64,000 nucleotides of DNA from Henricia sp. BOLD:AAB3569 (GCA_037783545.1 JBBELK010001113.1:62001-126000), one strand, 5' to 3'; numbered from the stretch's first letter, positions 52,516-63,765 are shown. A program made the numbers and translations. The notes: generated from the sequence alone by a model not told the origin.

Positions 52516-54420
52516 AACAGCACTGCACTGAATACGGCGAAGCCGTAAGTAATACTGCTCAATTTGAAACCTTTGAAGCAGGTAAACTGAAACAGTTTGT
52601 CAGTAGCTGGCGTGACTTAACGTCAGACGTTAATATAATTGATATGGTGTGTCATGCCCATATTGAGTTCGTTGAAGAACCAAGGCAAAATAAACCACCA
52701 CAGCAAACAATGGGTAGTATAACAGAACAAGCAGCTATTAATTCAACAATAGCAACATTGCTTGATAAAAAAGTGATTATTAAATCACAGCACTGTCCAG
52801 GAGAATTTATATCTCCAATATTTACAAGACCTAAAAAGGATGGAACATCCAGAATGATACTTAATCTTAAAGGTCTTAATCACTATGTGAGATATCACCA
52901 TTTTAAAATGGACGGTTTTGAAACGGCTATAAGACTAATAGCCCCAAATTGTTTCATGGCATCAATTGACCTGAAGGATGCATATTATACAGTTCCTATG
53001 GCTAGAGAACACCAAAAATATCTGAAGTTTCTTTGGAATGATACTCTGTTTCAGTATACCTGCTTACCAAACGGGCTAGCTAGAATGTTTACCAAACTAA
53101 TGAAGCCAGTTTTTGCCACACTGCGTGAGCAAGGTCATAGCATTCTTGGCTATATAGATGATTGTCTTTTATTAGGCAACACTAAAGATGAGTGTAACCA
53201 AAATATAAACGAATCCCTAGCGTTAATTAAGCGACTTGGATTTGTACACCATCCAGAAAAATCAGTTTTGCACCCATGCCAAGAGATCACGTTTCTAGGC
53301 TTTACTATAAATTCCATTGCTATGACAGTAAAAAAATGACCTATAACAAAGTTGAGAACATTCAAAACGAATGCAAGCTGCTGTATCGTTCGGATTCTGT
53401 GGTGATAAGATCAGTAGCTAGAGTCATTGGACTCGTGATTTCCAGTTTGCCTGGTGTAGAATACGGACCTTTACACTATCGAAATTTGCAAATGGCAAAA
53501 GACGAAGCATTGAAAACACACAATGGCAATTATGACGCAGTCATGAGAATCACACAAAAAATGAAAAATGACCTAATATGGTGGATTGAAAACCTATCGC
53601 ATCAAAAACAAGACATAACCAAAGGAAATGCCAATATATGCATTTCATCGGATGCCTCAAACCAAGGTTGGGGAGGCATTTGCGGAAATTTGAAATGTGG
53701 AGGCAGATGGACGGCTGTGGAAGCTCGTCAACATATCAATGCATTAGAACTTACAGCAGTTCTTTATTCACTAAAAGCATTGACTGCTCAGCAAAACGTT
53801 AAGCATGTAAAATTGCTTATTGATAATAGCACAGCAGTTGCATATATAAATCATATGGGTGGTGTCAAATCCAAAACTTGCAACGAAATTGCCAAAGCAA
53901 TGGCATTGGGCGCAAGAAAAGGATTTTTGGTTAACGGCAACACATTTGCCAGGAATTTTGAATATAGATGCAGATCATGAATCTAGAGTCTTTAACGACC
54001 GCACTGAATGGCAACTAAATAAATCCGTATTCTCTAAGATCACTGACAAGTTTGGAAGCCCAGACATTGATCTTTTTGCCACAAGACTAAATAAACAAAT
54101 AAGCAAATTTGTTTCATGGCGGCCTGATCCTGATGCATTATATATAGATGCCTTTACATTAAATTGGCACTCATACTTTTTGTATGCATTTCCTCCTTTT
54201 AGTGTACTCGGAAAGACACTACAGAAGATAGCACTGGATCAGGCAACGGGCATCATTATAGCCCCAGTGTGGTCGACACAGCCGTGGTTCCCTCAAATGT
54301 TGTGCATGCTAGTCAACCACCCAATTCTACTGCCAGTGACGGACACGTTGCTCCAACTACCAGGATCATCGCAACACCACCCACTGGGGAAAAAGCTCAG
54401 ACTGATGGCTTGTCAGGTGT
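52516..54420 (+). pseudogene. DIRS RT and RNase H (two frame changes)
   Basis: RT is in one frame to 53339 (open from 52350): FISPIFTRPKKDGTSRMIL, motif A ASIDLKDAYYTVPM, motif B CLPNGLARMFTKLMKP and motif C GYIDDCLLLG. Motif B is about three residues shorter than the usual LPNGLxSAPRxFTK form. The frame stops in a run of seven A at about 53330. RNase H continues in the next frame: ICISSDASNQGWGG (Asp), INALELTAVLYSL (Glu) and LLIDNSTAVAYINHMGG (Asp). A second shift near 53945 leads to HLPGILNIDADHESR (last Asp) and the tether IDLFATRLNKQISKFVSWRP. Confidence 0.87.
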
Positions 54421-55372
54421 CAGGCAATCGCTCATACAGCGAAACATTTCTGGAGCAACAGCCGACATTATCATGGCATCATGGAAAGACAGCACGCACA
54501 AGCAGTACCGATCATATACTGAAAGATGGGTGCAGTTTTGTTCTGAGATCAAAGCAGATCCGCTGCATCCAGATGTAACTCATGTACTGGAATTCCTCAC
54601 AAGACTGTTTTATACAGGGATCGGTTACAGTGCGCTAAACACAGCTCGCTCGGCAGTATCAGCATTATGCTCTGCTAGTGACTATACAACTTTGGGTGCT
54701 CATCCGCTTGTACGGCGATTCATGAGAGGTGTCTTTAATTTAAGACCGACAAAACCTCGTTATAATGAGACGTGGGATGTCAACAAAGTTCTAAACTTTC
54801 TACGGTCAAGTCTACCGGTAAAAGACCTACCGATGAAAGAACTAACTTTAAAATTAGTTATGTTAATTGCTTTAACTACGGCATCAAGGAGCCAAACTCT
54901 GAGTTCACTAAAGTTGTCAAATATGACGACAACTGATGATGGGTTTAGATTTAATTTTGATAAACTGTTAAAGCAAAGCAGACCAGGGTACGTTACTCCT
55001 GCAGTTATTTTAAAGCCATACACACCAGACGTTCAACTTTGCGTGTGTACAGAGTATTTAACTCGCACAAAACCATTGCGAGGAGATGATAAACAGTTAT
55101 TTATCAGTTATATTAAGCCTTACAAATCAGTATCTACATCAACCATCAGCAGATGGCTAAAAGATGTAATGAAAACATCTGGAATAGATACTGATGAATT
55201 TAAACCACACAGTGTAAGAGCAGCAACTACGTCTAAGGCTAAGGAAAGCATGGTACCCATTGAGCAAATTTTGAACACGGCAGGATGGTCTTCTCAGTGC
55301 ACGTTTGCCAAGTTCTACGACAGACCAATTCAAAAGAGTGACATTTTTGCCGATGAGGTTTTGAAGTGTTAA
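54269..55372 (+). CDS. DIRS tyrosine recombinase
   Basis: Open for 367 codons, its start overlapping the end of pol in another frame as usual in DIRS elements. The core-binding part includes IIMASWKDSTHKQYRSYTE and FLTRLFYTGIGYSALNTARS. The catalytic part has Arg I in LTTASRSQTLSSL, the HxxR box in HSVRAATT, Trp in AGWSSQCTF and Tyr in FAKFYDRP. All catalytic residues are in place and the ORF is unbroken. It is expected to join the element's circular DNA to the genome without target duplication. The likely start is well after 54269, since the first residues overlap pol. Confidence 0.93.
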   Translation: MVDTAVVPSNVVHASQPPNSTASDGHVAPTTRIIATPPTGEKAQTDGLSGVRQSLIQRNISGATADIIMASWKDSTHKQYRSYTERWVQFCSEIKADPLHPDVTHVLEFLTRLFYTGIGYSALNTARSAVSALCSASDYTTLGAHPLVRRFMRGVFNLRPTKPRYNETWDVNKVLNFLRSSLPVKDLPMKELTLKLVMLIALTTASRSQTLSSLKLSNMTTTDDGFRFNFDKLLKQSRPGYVTPAVILKPYTPDVQLCVCTEYLTRTKPLRGDDKQLFISYIKPYKSVSTSTISRWLKDVMKTSGIDTDEFKPHSVRAATTSKAKESMVPIEQILNTAGWSSQCTFAKFYDRPIQKSDIFADEVLKC

Positions 55373-55464
55373 ATGCATGAAACAACTGACTGCTGTTTAC
55401 TTTGTAAATAAACACTAGTATGTTATACAATGTTTTGACCTCTCTCACACATCTTGCTTTAAAG

Positions 55465-55591
55465 TCTCATGTGGTCACTGAAGTGTGGAATGACGACGTA
55501 ATAGAATCCTCCAATTAAACGAGACTTACCTGGAAGTTGAAGTTTGATGGAGATTCTATGTAGTCGTCATGGAACGCGAAGGGATCACATG
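55465..55591 (+). repeat. DIRS internal complementary region
   Basis: 55465-55507 is the complement of the left end (51090-51132). 55502-55591 is the complement of the right outer end (55680-55769). The two meet at TAGAAT, which reads as the junction of a circularised element. Confidence 0.92.
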
Positions 55592-55650
55592 CCCTCCCTT
55601 TTAACCCACCCATTGTTAATTACTATAGATGTGTTCGTTCGACTTTAAAA

Positions 55651-55769
55651 ACTGAAGCTACTGGTACATGGCGCAATCTCATGTGATCCCTTCGCGTTCC
55701 ATGACGACTACATAGAATCTCCATCAAACTTCAACTTCCAGGTAAGTCTCGTTTAATTGGAGGATTCTA
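55651..55769 (+). repeat. DIRS right inverted terminal repeat
   Basis: Starts ACTGAAGCTACTGGTACATG, the complement of the inner left repeat, and ends GGAGGATTCTA. It forms a fold-back of about 85 bp with the ICR. Confidence 0.9.
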
Positions 55770-55786
55770 GTGCAGTATCTTGATAT

Positions 55787-55940
55787 TTATATAATATTGG
55801 ACGGCTTTGAGGGTGATATGAGAATATACCGCACGAGTCATGAAAATACAGATCGAACGAGCCGAAGGCGAGTTCAGTATTTTCATGACGAGTGCAGTAT
55901 ATTCTTATATCACCAGAAAAGACATCCAATATTATTATTG
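55787..55940. repeat. Palindromic TATTGGATG element beside the DIRS
   Basis: ATATTGGACGGCTTTGAGGG at the left, GACATCCAATATTATT at the right, with inverted GATATGAGAATATACCGCAC arms. It starts 18 bp after the DIRS right end. Confidence 0.8.
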
Positions 55941-56107
55941 TTATATATAAAATGAAGCTTTGTTTTGAAAGATTTCCGCGAGATTTTTGCATTATCTATG
56001 CCAGACAGCCAAATCGCATTGCAAACACTAAATGCTCGGAGAAGTTTGTGCAAATGATTCTGCGATGACCTGTGACTCACCATGATACTTTAGTATGACT
56101 TTGTAAT

Positions 56108-56277
56108 AGACTACCGAAGTGAATACGTCACCTTTTGTGGGTTGCCTAGGCAATTGGCTCTAAACTAAAAATCACTGAACCGTTTCCCTGCGCTTTTGCA
56201 ATGGACTTTTGCCGACGGCCATGATAGTTTAGAGCCAATTGCCATGGCAACCCACGTCACACTTCGGATGTCTATTG
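56108..56277. repeat. AATAGAC MITE, short copy 2
   Basis: ATAGACTACCGAAGTG and CACTTCGGATGTCTAT ends, with inner GGCAATTGGCTCTAAACTA inverted. Closest relative at 40044-40210. Confidence 0.8.
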
Positions 56278-56349
56278 CTTTTGAACGTGACGGGTCACGA
56301 CTATACATATATAGTTTGACTATTGCCTTTGCACTATCGATAATTACAT

Positions 56350-56410
56350 AATATTAGATGGCTTTGAGGGTGTATTCTCATATCACCAGAAAAGACATAC
56401 AATATTATTA
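56350..56410. repeat. Deleted TATTGGATG element
   Basis: Has ATTAGATGGCTTTGAGGGTG then TATTCTCATATCACC, with the central stem missing. Confidence 0.65.
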
Positions 56411-56535
56411 TTGTTATATAAAATGTTTTGTAAGATTTCCGCAATATTGTTGTCTGTTTTGTGTTGAAACTTCAGTTCTTTTCACGGTTTACAAATATGC
56501 ATGCGCTTTTGTTTATATACTGTTGTACAGTATTT

Positions 56536-56864
56536 TTTGTTACTGTACTCTGGCGAGCGTTGCACACGCACGCAATCCATTCCCTCGATCCATGACGCTC
56601 GCGCGCGTACGCGTGTGTTCGTGGTACGCCCAGCATGCACGCACATCGAATCTGGGCTCTGTGCTGCACAGTAACAGAAACGCACGGTGTCCGCAAAAGC
56701 TTCATTTTTTGCGGACACCGTGCGTTTCTGTACTGTGCAGCACAGAGCTCAGATTCGATGTGCGTGCATGTTGGGCGCACCACGAACACACGCGTACGCG
56801 CGCGTCATGGATCGAGGGAATGGATTGCGTGCGTGTGCAACGCGCGCCAGAGTACAGTAACAAA
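56536..56864. repeat. Fold-back with about 160-bp arms
   Basis: GTTACTGTACTCTGGCG at the left pairs with the complement at the right through about 160 bp, around the loop AAAAGCTTCATTTTTT. The arms match the GC-rich repeat of D1 (18190-18400, 22450-22660, 23590-23745), which is normally single. This is a head-to-head pair. Confidence 0.88.
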
Positions 56865-56872
56865 GGAGCGCG

Positions 56873-57192
56873 TGTGGTCTAGTGGGTATGAAGCGGGACT
56901 CCCAGTCAGAGGTTGGGGGTTCGAGCCCCACTTCGACCAACGTGTCTGTGTCCCTGGGCAAGGCACTTAATCCCAGTTGCCTCGTCAACCCAAGCGATAT
57001 ATGGGAAGCTGTTAAGGGGAATGCTACAATCTAACTGCTGATAGGGTTGTGCGCCTGACCAGCAGCCACCTAGTTGAAGCGAAATGGTTCTGGTGATTCC
57101 CTGATGGCAGCGGTAATAATGGTAACAGCGCCTTGAACACCCTGCAGGTTGGATATGTGCGCTATACAAATCTAATCATTATTATTATTATG
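56873..57192 (+). mobile_element. tRNA-derived SINE, third family, full length
   Basis: Head GTGGTCTAGTGGGTATGAAG, B-box GGTTCGAGCCCC, body as at 39583-39882, tail ATTATTATTATTAT. It is inserted right after the 56536-56864 fold-back. Confidence 0.88.
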
Positions 57193-57280
57193 CATTTGTA
57201 AACTGACGTTTTCAACACCAAACAGACAAAAATCTCGCGAAAATCTTTCAAAACAAAGCTTCATTTTATATATAACAATA

Positions 57281-57425
57281 ATAATATTGGATGTCTTTAC
57301 GGGTGATATGAGAATATACCGCACTCGTCATGAAAATACCGAACTCGCCTTCGGCTCGTTTTGTATTTTCATGACTCGTGCGGTATATTCTCATATCCCC
57401 CTTAAAGCCATCCAATATTATATAA
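57281..57425. repeat. Palindromic TATTGGATG element, clean copy
   Basis: ATATTGGATG and CATCCAATAT ends, inverted arms GTGATATGAGAATATACCGC, loop near CCTTCGGC. Best empty-site reference for the TA MITE at 18506. Confidence 0.85.
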
Positions 57426-58142
57426 TTATTATTATTATTATGTATTGTGCCGGGTATACGACCAACCATCGTTGAATAGACTGCGTAGCGTTATAAATAG
57501 TCACACTGCATGCATACATTATTTTGCAACAGTTTGAATCAACAAGCAAAGTCGATACCTGACAAACACACAAAACCCCTTTTCCTCCAGTAAAATATTG
57601 ACTTAATTTTGTTCACAGACGGGAGATTGTAAATTTTCTTTCCATGGGTAGTATTTATGGGATGTATTTTATATAATTGTTGAGAACGAAATACATTTTC
57701 GGGGGAGAGGGGGGAGGGTGGAAAAAGGGGCGTGTCCAGATCACATTTTTGAGCAACCCAATTTTCCCCATGGGTTTTGAGACTACCATAATATCATTTG
57801 TCATATTTATCTTATTACCATTCTGAAATTTCGCGCTCTCAATTTGTATATTTTCAAGGATATCGTCCAAAAAAATATTGTGTAAACGTAGGCCTAATGT
57901 TCTTTCTATTAAAGCAGTGCAGTAATTAGCCTGTAAGACATCAACCGCTTTGCTTCCCGCACATCCGAACTGCATTGCAAATTTCTTGTTTTCTTCCCCG
58001 TAGAAAGTATTTTGAGGAGGTTTATTTTACATGATTGTTAGAAATCCCTTTCTGATAATTTACCCTGCATGGTTAATTATCAGAAATAAAGAAAATGGTG
58101 GACTAAATTACTATAATAAATTACTGTAACAGTGTAGCTTAC

Positions 58143-58390
58143 CCTCTGACGAGTAATGCAGCGGCAGGCCCACTACTTTGTGGTGTTGGGGTGACCCGAG
58201 TGGAGCCTCTTCTTGTTTTTCCAACCGTAATTCTGGTGACATTAAAGTATGCCAGAGATACAAAAATTACTAAATACACACTGATGATTAGTCTTAAGAT
58301 GCGATTAGTGCATGTCGGAGGAGACATAACGATAGTTAATTTCGCATCAAGTCCTCTGTCACGGTCTACATGCCGCTCACGTCTGCCCAT
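58143..58390 (-). CDS. Probable first exon of the sialyltransferase (signal anchor)
   Basis: ATG at 58390 opens an 82-codon exon ending at donor AGAGG|GTAAGC in phase 2. Residues 1-30 are polar and basic (MGRRERHVDRDRGLDAK). ILRLIISVYLVIFVSLAYF is a single membrane segment, followed by a Ser/Thr/Pro-rich stem (TRVTPTPQSSGPAAA). This is the type II layout of Golgi glycosyltransferases. Orientation and position upstream of the catalytic exons fit. At least one stem exon (phase 2 to phase 0) must lie between 58142 and 44803; I could not identify it. Another gene's first exon is the alternative. Confidence 0.62.
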
Positions 58391-58610
58391 TGTAAATTGA
58401 CATGGCTTGGGCTGCTTTCGAGCGCTCGTCCCTGGTGCTCCCTAGTATAGGCCCTAGAGGTTGTTGTTGTTTTTATTTTGAACGTGCGTTCATCCCGAAA
58501 ACTGATCGCCGCGACACAGTCAATAACAACAACGTCTAGGGAATTTAGCAGTAACAGCGCCGTGCGCTGTATATATAATGTTATGCAGAGCGCACTGTCT
58601 GCTTACTATG

Positions 58611-59065
58611 GCCTTTTTCCAAATCTCGGCTTCGTCTCCGTCTCCGGCTCCGTCTCCATTCCGCCATCTTGAAGCCGCATACCAAACTTTGGCTCGGCTT
58701 CAGGCTTCATTTTGAGGCTTCGTTTTGGCCCAAATGAGGCTCCAAAACGAAGTCAACTAAAGAGGTGACTTCGGCCGGCTTCGTGACGTCATGAACTGGT
58801 AAAAATCACGTGACAGCAACAAAAACTTTGTGAACTTTTGCAGGCTTCCTAAACTTTGCCGCCGACAAAACTCGTCTGCTAGCGCTTTTAAAAAAGCCGG
58901 TGAAAAAGAGTGGTAGGCCTACTAGGCCTGACTAGTGTTCCAAACGGTTTTTGGTTTGGCTTCGCTAAAGTAAAGCCGGAGGCCGGTTGGAGCCGGAGCC
59001 GCATGAAGCCGGAGCCTGGAGCCCGAAGACGGAGTCGAGATTTAGAAAAGGGCCGCTGTGTCTTC
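58611..59065. repeat. 455-bp MITE, left member of an inverted pair
   Basis: Begins TATGGCCTTTTTCCAAATCT and ends GATTTAGAAAAGGGCC. Rich in GGCTTC/GAAGCC words. Confidence 0.85.
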
Positions 59066-59284
59066 ACATCTGCACGGGGAAGCCGCGGGCTGGGAAAATC
59101 GTAATGCCCTTGGCAAACCCAACGATTTCGACACGGCAATTTATATATTTTTTTCGAAAATACAATTGTATAGGACATTGCAAATTTTGTAAAATCTATC
59201 AAATCATGATCTAGCGCACATCAAGACAACATCCCTTGCGGCTAGATTTTAATGACGTTTTAGCTCTAGCTCTAGCTCTAGCTT

Positions 59285-59738
59285 ATGGCCCTTTTCCAAA
59301 TCTCGACTCCGTCTTCAGGGTCCAGGCTCCGGCTTCATGCGGCTCAGCTCCGGCTTCAATGCCTCCGGCTTCACTTTAGCGAAGCCAAACCAAAAACCGT
59401 TTTGAACACTAGTCGGGCCTAGTAGGCCTACCACTCTTTTTCACCGGCTTTTTTTTTAAAGCGCTAGCAGACGGGTTTTGTCGGCGGCAAAGTTTAGCAA
59501 ACCTGCAAAAGTTCACAAAGTTTTTGTTGCTGTCACGTGATTTTCCAGTTCATGACGTCACGAAGCCGGCCGAAGTCACCTCTTTAGTTGACTTTGTTTT
59601 GGAGCCTCATTTTGGGCCAAAACGAAGCCTCAAAATGAAGCCTGAAGCCAAGCTGAAGTTTGGAATGTGGCTTCAAGATGGCGGAATGGAGACGGAGCCG
59701 GAGACAGAGACGAAGCCGAGATTTGGAAAAAGACCATA
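59285..59738. repeat. 454-bp MITE, right member of an inverted pair, TA flanks
   Basis: TA-TGGCCCTTTTCCAAATCT at the left and GATTTGGAAAAAGACCA-TA at the right. Same element as 58611-59065 in opposite orientation, separated by about 220 bp that include a short (GCTCTA)n run at 59260-59284. Confidence 0.87.
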
Positions 59739-59739
59739 G

Positions 59740-61652
59740 ACTCCGTTTCGGCCGGACAGAGCTTCAAAATGGCCCCTAGACCTAGCGCTATACACCACGG
59801 ACGTATATATAATTTCTGGACTCGCAATGCACATGCTTTACCGTGGTCGTGCGTGAAGCCAAGCGGCCATTTTACAGTGCCTATTGAAACGTGCGTAAAC
59901 ACCGCGACATGTGTGAAAATGCACAAACTCGTCCTGCGTGCCTCGTGGCGTATACGTAGTCGTGCTAAACAAATGTTTTTGTTGTCAAATTGCGTTTTCG
60001 CCGAGCTCATTTCGGTAATATTTTACTTTAATACCTGCAGGGCAGTTAACTTATTAAAGCTTATCAACCACCGAAAAGTGAAATTCGGATACAAAATGAT
60101 GATTTTTGGGTGGAAAAATTTGAACAACGTTCTTCGAAAAAACATTGATTTTTTGCACGAAGAACCATGTATAGCTCTGCACGGTTTTTGTGCATAGCCA
60201 TAGCTTAGCCTACGGTTAAAGAAAGTGCAGGTATATGAAAGTAAAATCTTTCCGGTTCCCGTTTAATTTTACTTGGGTGCAACATTTTCAGTGAAAACAA
60301 TAGAAGTAAAGTGGAGGGAGCTGCCATTTTCGACAGGCATACACACGATCGATGAATTTGCACTATGCCACGTTTTGTTCTGGGAAGGCTTTGCGACATT
60401 CCACTGGTAGCCTATATCGTGTAAAATGAGTGTTGTTTGTTTTTGTCACAAAGCCCACCAATTTCCTATGCATACCTATTACCGGTACCTTTGTTAAATA
60501 GCCCCAAGCCACAACTATAGTATACAAGTATACAAGGTCATGCAAGCAGGGCCTATCCTACGCCTAGCTAGTTAGACTAGGGTGGCCTGCTCCAAGTGGA
60601 AAGTCCCTTGCAAAGCAAACTCCCAAAAATTTGATTTTTTTCAAAGTGCAATCCAAATTTCAAACATGCAAGTTTATTACAGTCATTGATTTGTCATGAA
60701 CTGTTATTCCTGTAATTGGCGGTCCTTCCGCTGTTGGATGTGATGAATAAATAAATAATGACCAGATGACATTTTTGACCCACCAATTTTTCCCACGGAT
60801 GTTGAGTATTTTGGGGAAGTATTTATAAAACTGGGATTGCACTCTAAAAAATTGATGGAATCAAACGGCATGCCTACTTCTAACACTCCACCCGGGACAT
60901 TTAAGAAAACTTTTTTGGAAGATGTCAAATACTTTACACTCAAAATTATGATTAAAACGGTCTGTAACAAAACAGTCAGTGACACTACATCAAGTACATG
61001 TAAAAATAAACTTGAATTTATTTCATTAACCCATGAAGTGCAACTTCTCACAGTACTTGTCTGCAACAATACTGGCAGGGTTTGTTGACCAAGAGCAGAT
61101 CTTTTCAAATATTCAGGTTATTTCTCTATGTACTTAAAAAAACAACATGCACAGAGTGCACATATTTCCTATATACATGTACATATAACCAGGGACCAAT
61201 TTCATGCAAAATTGGTTAATTTGCTTTATAAAAATTAGTTACCAGTCATGTCAAAGTCTCATGTGATGTATATTGTAATTGACTCGTGTTTTGCTATTTT
61301 TGCTAAGAACACAAGTTAACGTACAATTTTGACTGCTAACCCATTTTTTTAAAAAAGCAAACAAATTTTGTCCTCGAGACACTTGCTTTGAGACATTTTT
61401 ACGTACATGTTGTTACACGCTTCTTTCGCCTACACAATCTTAAAAGTTAGTCATAATGTACATGATTGGTTAGCCGTTACAAATAGTTTCATCTCCCCGT
61501 GTGATTGAAGATGTGCATGATTAAAACCAACCTGAGAAAATCAGCTTTGTATACTTTATCTAACTTTTGAGAAAACACTCAAAAACTGTCGTTATTCTCC
61601 CGAAAGCTTCACAGTCACTTCGCCCAAAAATCATCATTGATAAACTGCAATG
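59740..61652. other. Intergenic, no gene recognised
   Basis: Contains a SINE 3' tail fragment (60715-60755, GGCGGTCCTTCCGCTGTTGG) and an AATTTCATG-type repeat at 61196-61345. A MITE relative lies at 60755-60860. The ORF at 59667-60197 (176 codons) begins inside the MITE and shows no family features. Confidence 0.55.
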
Positions 61653-62005
61653 TTAAAGGAGCATGACCATAGTTTTCGATGTAACTTACCAATATTATCA
61701 AGTAACTCCCATACACACCTCCCATGTCCCAAAAACCCGAAAACATTCGCGATTTCCAGTAAAAAATTGAACAATACTATCGAGTCGGCTTTTAGTGGAT
61801 AAACGTTGATACTGGAAAATTAGTTTACAAATAATCGGTGGATTTTCGACGATATCCTCAGAAATATGCGGCCTAGAAGCGCGGGAGTTTCAGTTTCGTA
61901 ATCAGAAAAATATAACGGATGTTATGATATAAAAATCTCATGACCCATAAGGTAAGTCCCGGGGAATTATGGGTAAAAAAAAGTGATCTGGTCACACTCC
62001 TTTAA
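61653..62005. repeat. TTAA-flanked MITE, copy 2 (inverted)
   Basis: Inverse of 1808-2174, TTAA at both ends, about 90% similar by eye. Confidence 0.88.
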
Positions 62006-62607
62006 GCTTAGTACATAACATAAAGCATACAATCGCACTGGAGGACCCTGGCTCATTATGGGGTCAAACGTGTTTAATTACTTAATTCTTACCGTAAATT
62101 TCAAATGCGGATTTTTGAAGTTTGCAAGGCGTTGTGGGTTCGGGTTTTACCTCAGTACGATATCAGGATTTATCATGTTTTCGGCTAACAAATTACATTT
62201 AAAATTATTTTCCATTCTTAACATACGACATGCTTTCCTCCAATAGTACATGTACTGCATAAACTGTGCTTGCTCTGCCAATGCGAGTCCCTCTATGGCA
62301 TGGAAGTTGTACTGTGAGCTTGGCAGATCTCCTGGCGTCAGTCAGGTAGTTTTCTGAGCTCTGCAGACAAAGGTTAAGGAAAAAAAGGAAGTAAACATTA
62401 GTCATGACAACATGTTATGTAAACAAAGGGAGATGATAATTTGATAAAGTTTTAATATGCCCCAACTATGACAACAGTCCTAACTTACTGTCACAGCTTT
62501 CTCAACAATAGGACTAGCCCAAAAAGAACTGGGTCGGCAGCCCAAACTTTTTGCTAGGAAAACAATCACAATAAAATGAGACATGATTGCCGTTATGTGG
62601 GGCATAA

Positions 62608-62844
62608 AAGAATAGCATTGTCTTCACATGCGGCTATAAATGGAAACTGGACAATACCCTGTTTCTCTCACTTTTATGTGACAAGCCATCTGCTGATGTA
62701 GAAAGAGCTCGGAGCAAGTCCAAACAACAGATTCACCATTTCCGACGTAGAAAATTTGTGGATGCCCGTCACATGTTAAAGCTGGCAAGGAACTATCTGG
62801 GGAGATTGAATGAGATAATTGAAAGATTAAGAATTACCAAGTAA
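62608..62844 (+). CDS. Unrecognised protein-like ORF, possible last exon
   Basis: Open from just after a stop at 62605 to TAA at 62842, 78 codons, with no suitable ATG at the start. Reads GYKWKLDNTLFLSLLCDKPS, then ADVERARSKSKQQIHHFRRR, then ARNYLGRLNEIIERLRITK. The balanced charged/hydrophobic pattern and helical C-terminus look like a real protein. Possible acceptors are AATAG at 62611-62615 or others further in; none is strong. I cannot name a family. A 3' terminal exon of a gene further left, or a transposon remnant, are the options. Confidence 0.4.
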   Translation, partial: KNSIVFTCGYKWKLDNTLFLSLLCDKPSADVERARSKSKQQIHHFRRRKFVDARHMLKLARNYLGRLNEIIERLRITK

Positions 62845-63765
62845 TAAACAGTCAGGACCTAGATTGAAAAAAAATTCTGTTCATGTCGTTAAATGGAAAC
62901 CCCCATCATCAGACAATCCAGCGCATATGGACACAACATGGTTTCAGGACAATGGTAATACTTTGGAATACATGTCGGTACTTTTTTTAGCCCCATGTCA
63001 TCAGTTTCTCACATCGCTACTTCACACATTTTTTGACTGTAAATACGCTGACCCTAAATTGTGAATGACATTGAGATGTCATTATTTTTTCTCCAATGTT
63101 TACCCTAAACTGAGCATTACATGCTGTAACGTAAATGTCAGCATATATATAGTCGCCTCACGGACCTGGCAACTACATGTATACATGTCAACATTTACGT
63201 TACATGTTTTGTTTCCCGCAAAACCAGCATAATTTTTTTAAACATTTGTAATACTCGCCGATGAAAACTAACGACTTGTCCATATTGTCATGATTGTCCA
63301 TGCATTACAAATTGTGTGCATCTGGCCAGGTGGGAATCAGGTCAAGTCGCTCCCTGGCCGAGTTACCCCTCCCCTACTCACCCCTTTCTAACTCGTTCAC
63401 AACTTCGCTTCCCATGTACATACTGTACGAACATCGTTGGTAAAACACGGAACGGTGGAACAGAGGGAAGGGGTGGAACAGAATGCGGAACATGGTACAG
63501 TGGAATGGAACGGTTCCGCGTTCCGTTCCGCGTTTTACCAACATCCCTGTACGAATATGGGTCCTCTTATCCCCGGACCAACTTGTCCCTTGGTCAACTC
63601 ATCCCCATGTCAGCTATACAGGCACAGGCCTATGAGCATGATGAGTATAACGCCGGTCAAACATATCAATATTTCTCAATTCTTTCCCAAAAAAATAAAA
63701 GGAATATTTATGTACTTGTATACTGGGGACGAGATGACCTGGGGACAACTTGACCCTGGGACGAG
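62845..63765. other. Intergenic, no gene recognised
   Basis: Includes a hairpin at 63127-63213 (arms AACGTAAATGT with the complement) related to the 38699-39029 MITE ends. A GGAACGG/GGAATGG-rich stretch lies at 63440-63530. Confidence 0.55.

Larger units (their letters stand above)
51090..55769 (+). mobile_element. DIRS-like tyrosine-recombinase retrotransposon, full length
   Basis: Left inverted terminal repeat 51090-51158 begins ATTCTATTACGTCGTC. The right terminal repeat (about 55651-55769) ends GGAGGATTCTA. Next to it, an internal complementary region (55465-55591) is the complement of the left outer end fused to the complement of the right outer end. This is the hallmark layout of DIRS elements that replicate through circles. 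Order: gag, RT, RNase H, recombinase. No Dam-like methylase seen. Frameshifts in gag and pol make it non-autonomous as read. It lies antisense in the presumed first intron of the sialyltransferase gene. Confidence 0.94.

Noticed and set aside
59667-60197. 176-codon ORF as a gene
   Set aside because: Starts within a MITE, has no recognisable domain or splice context.
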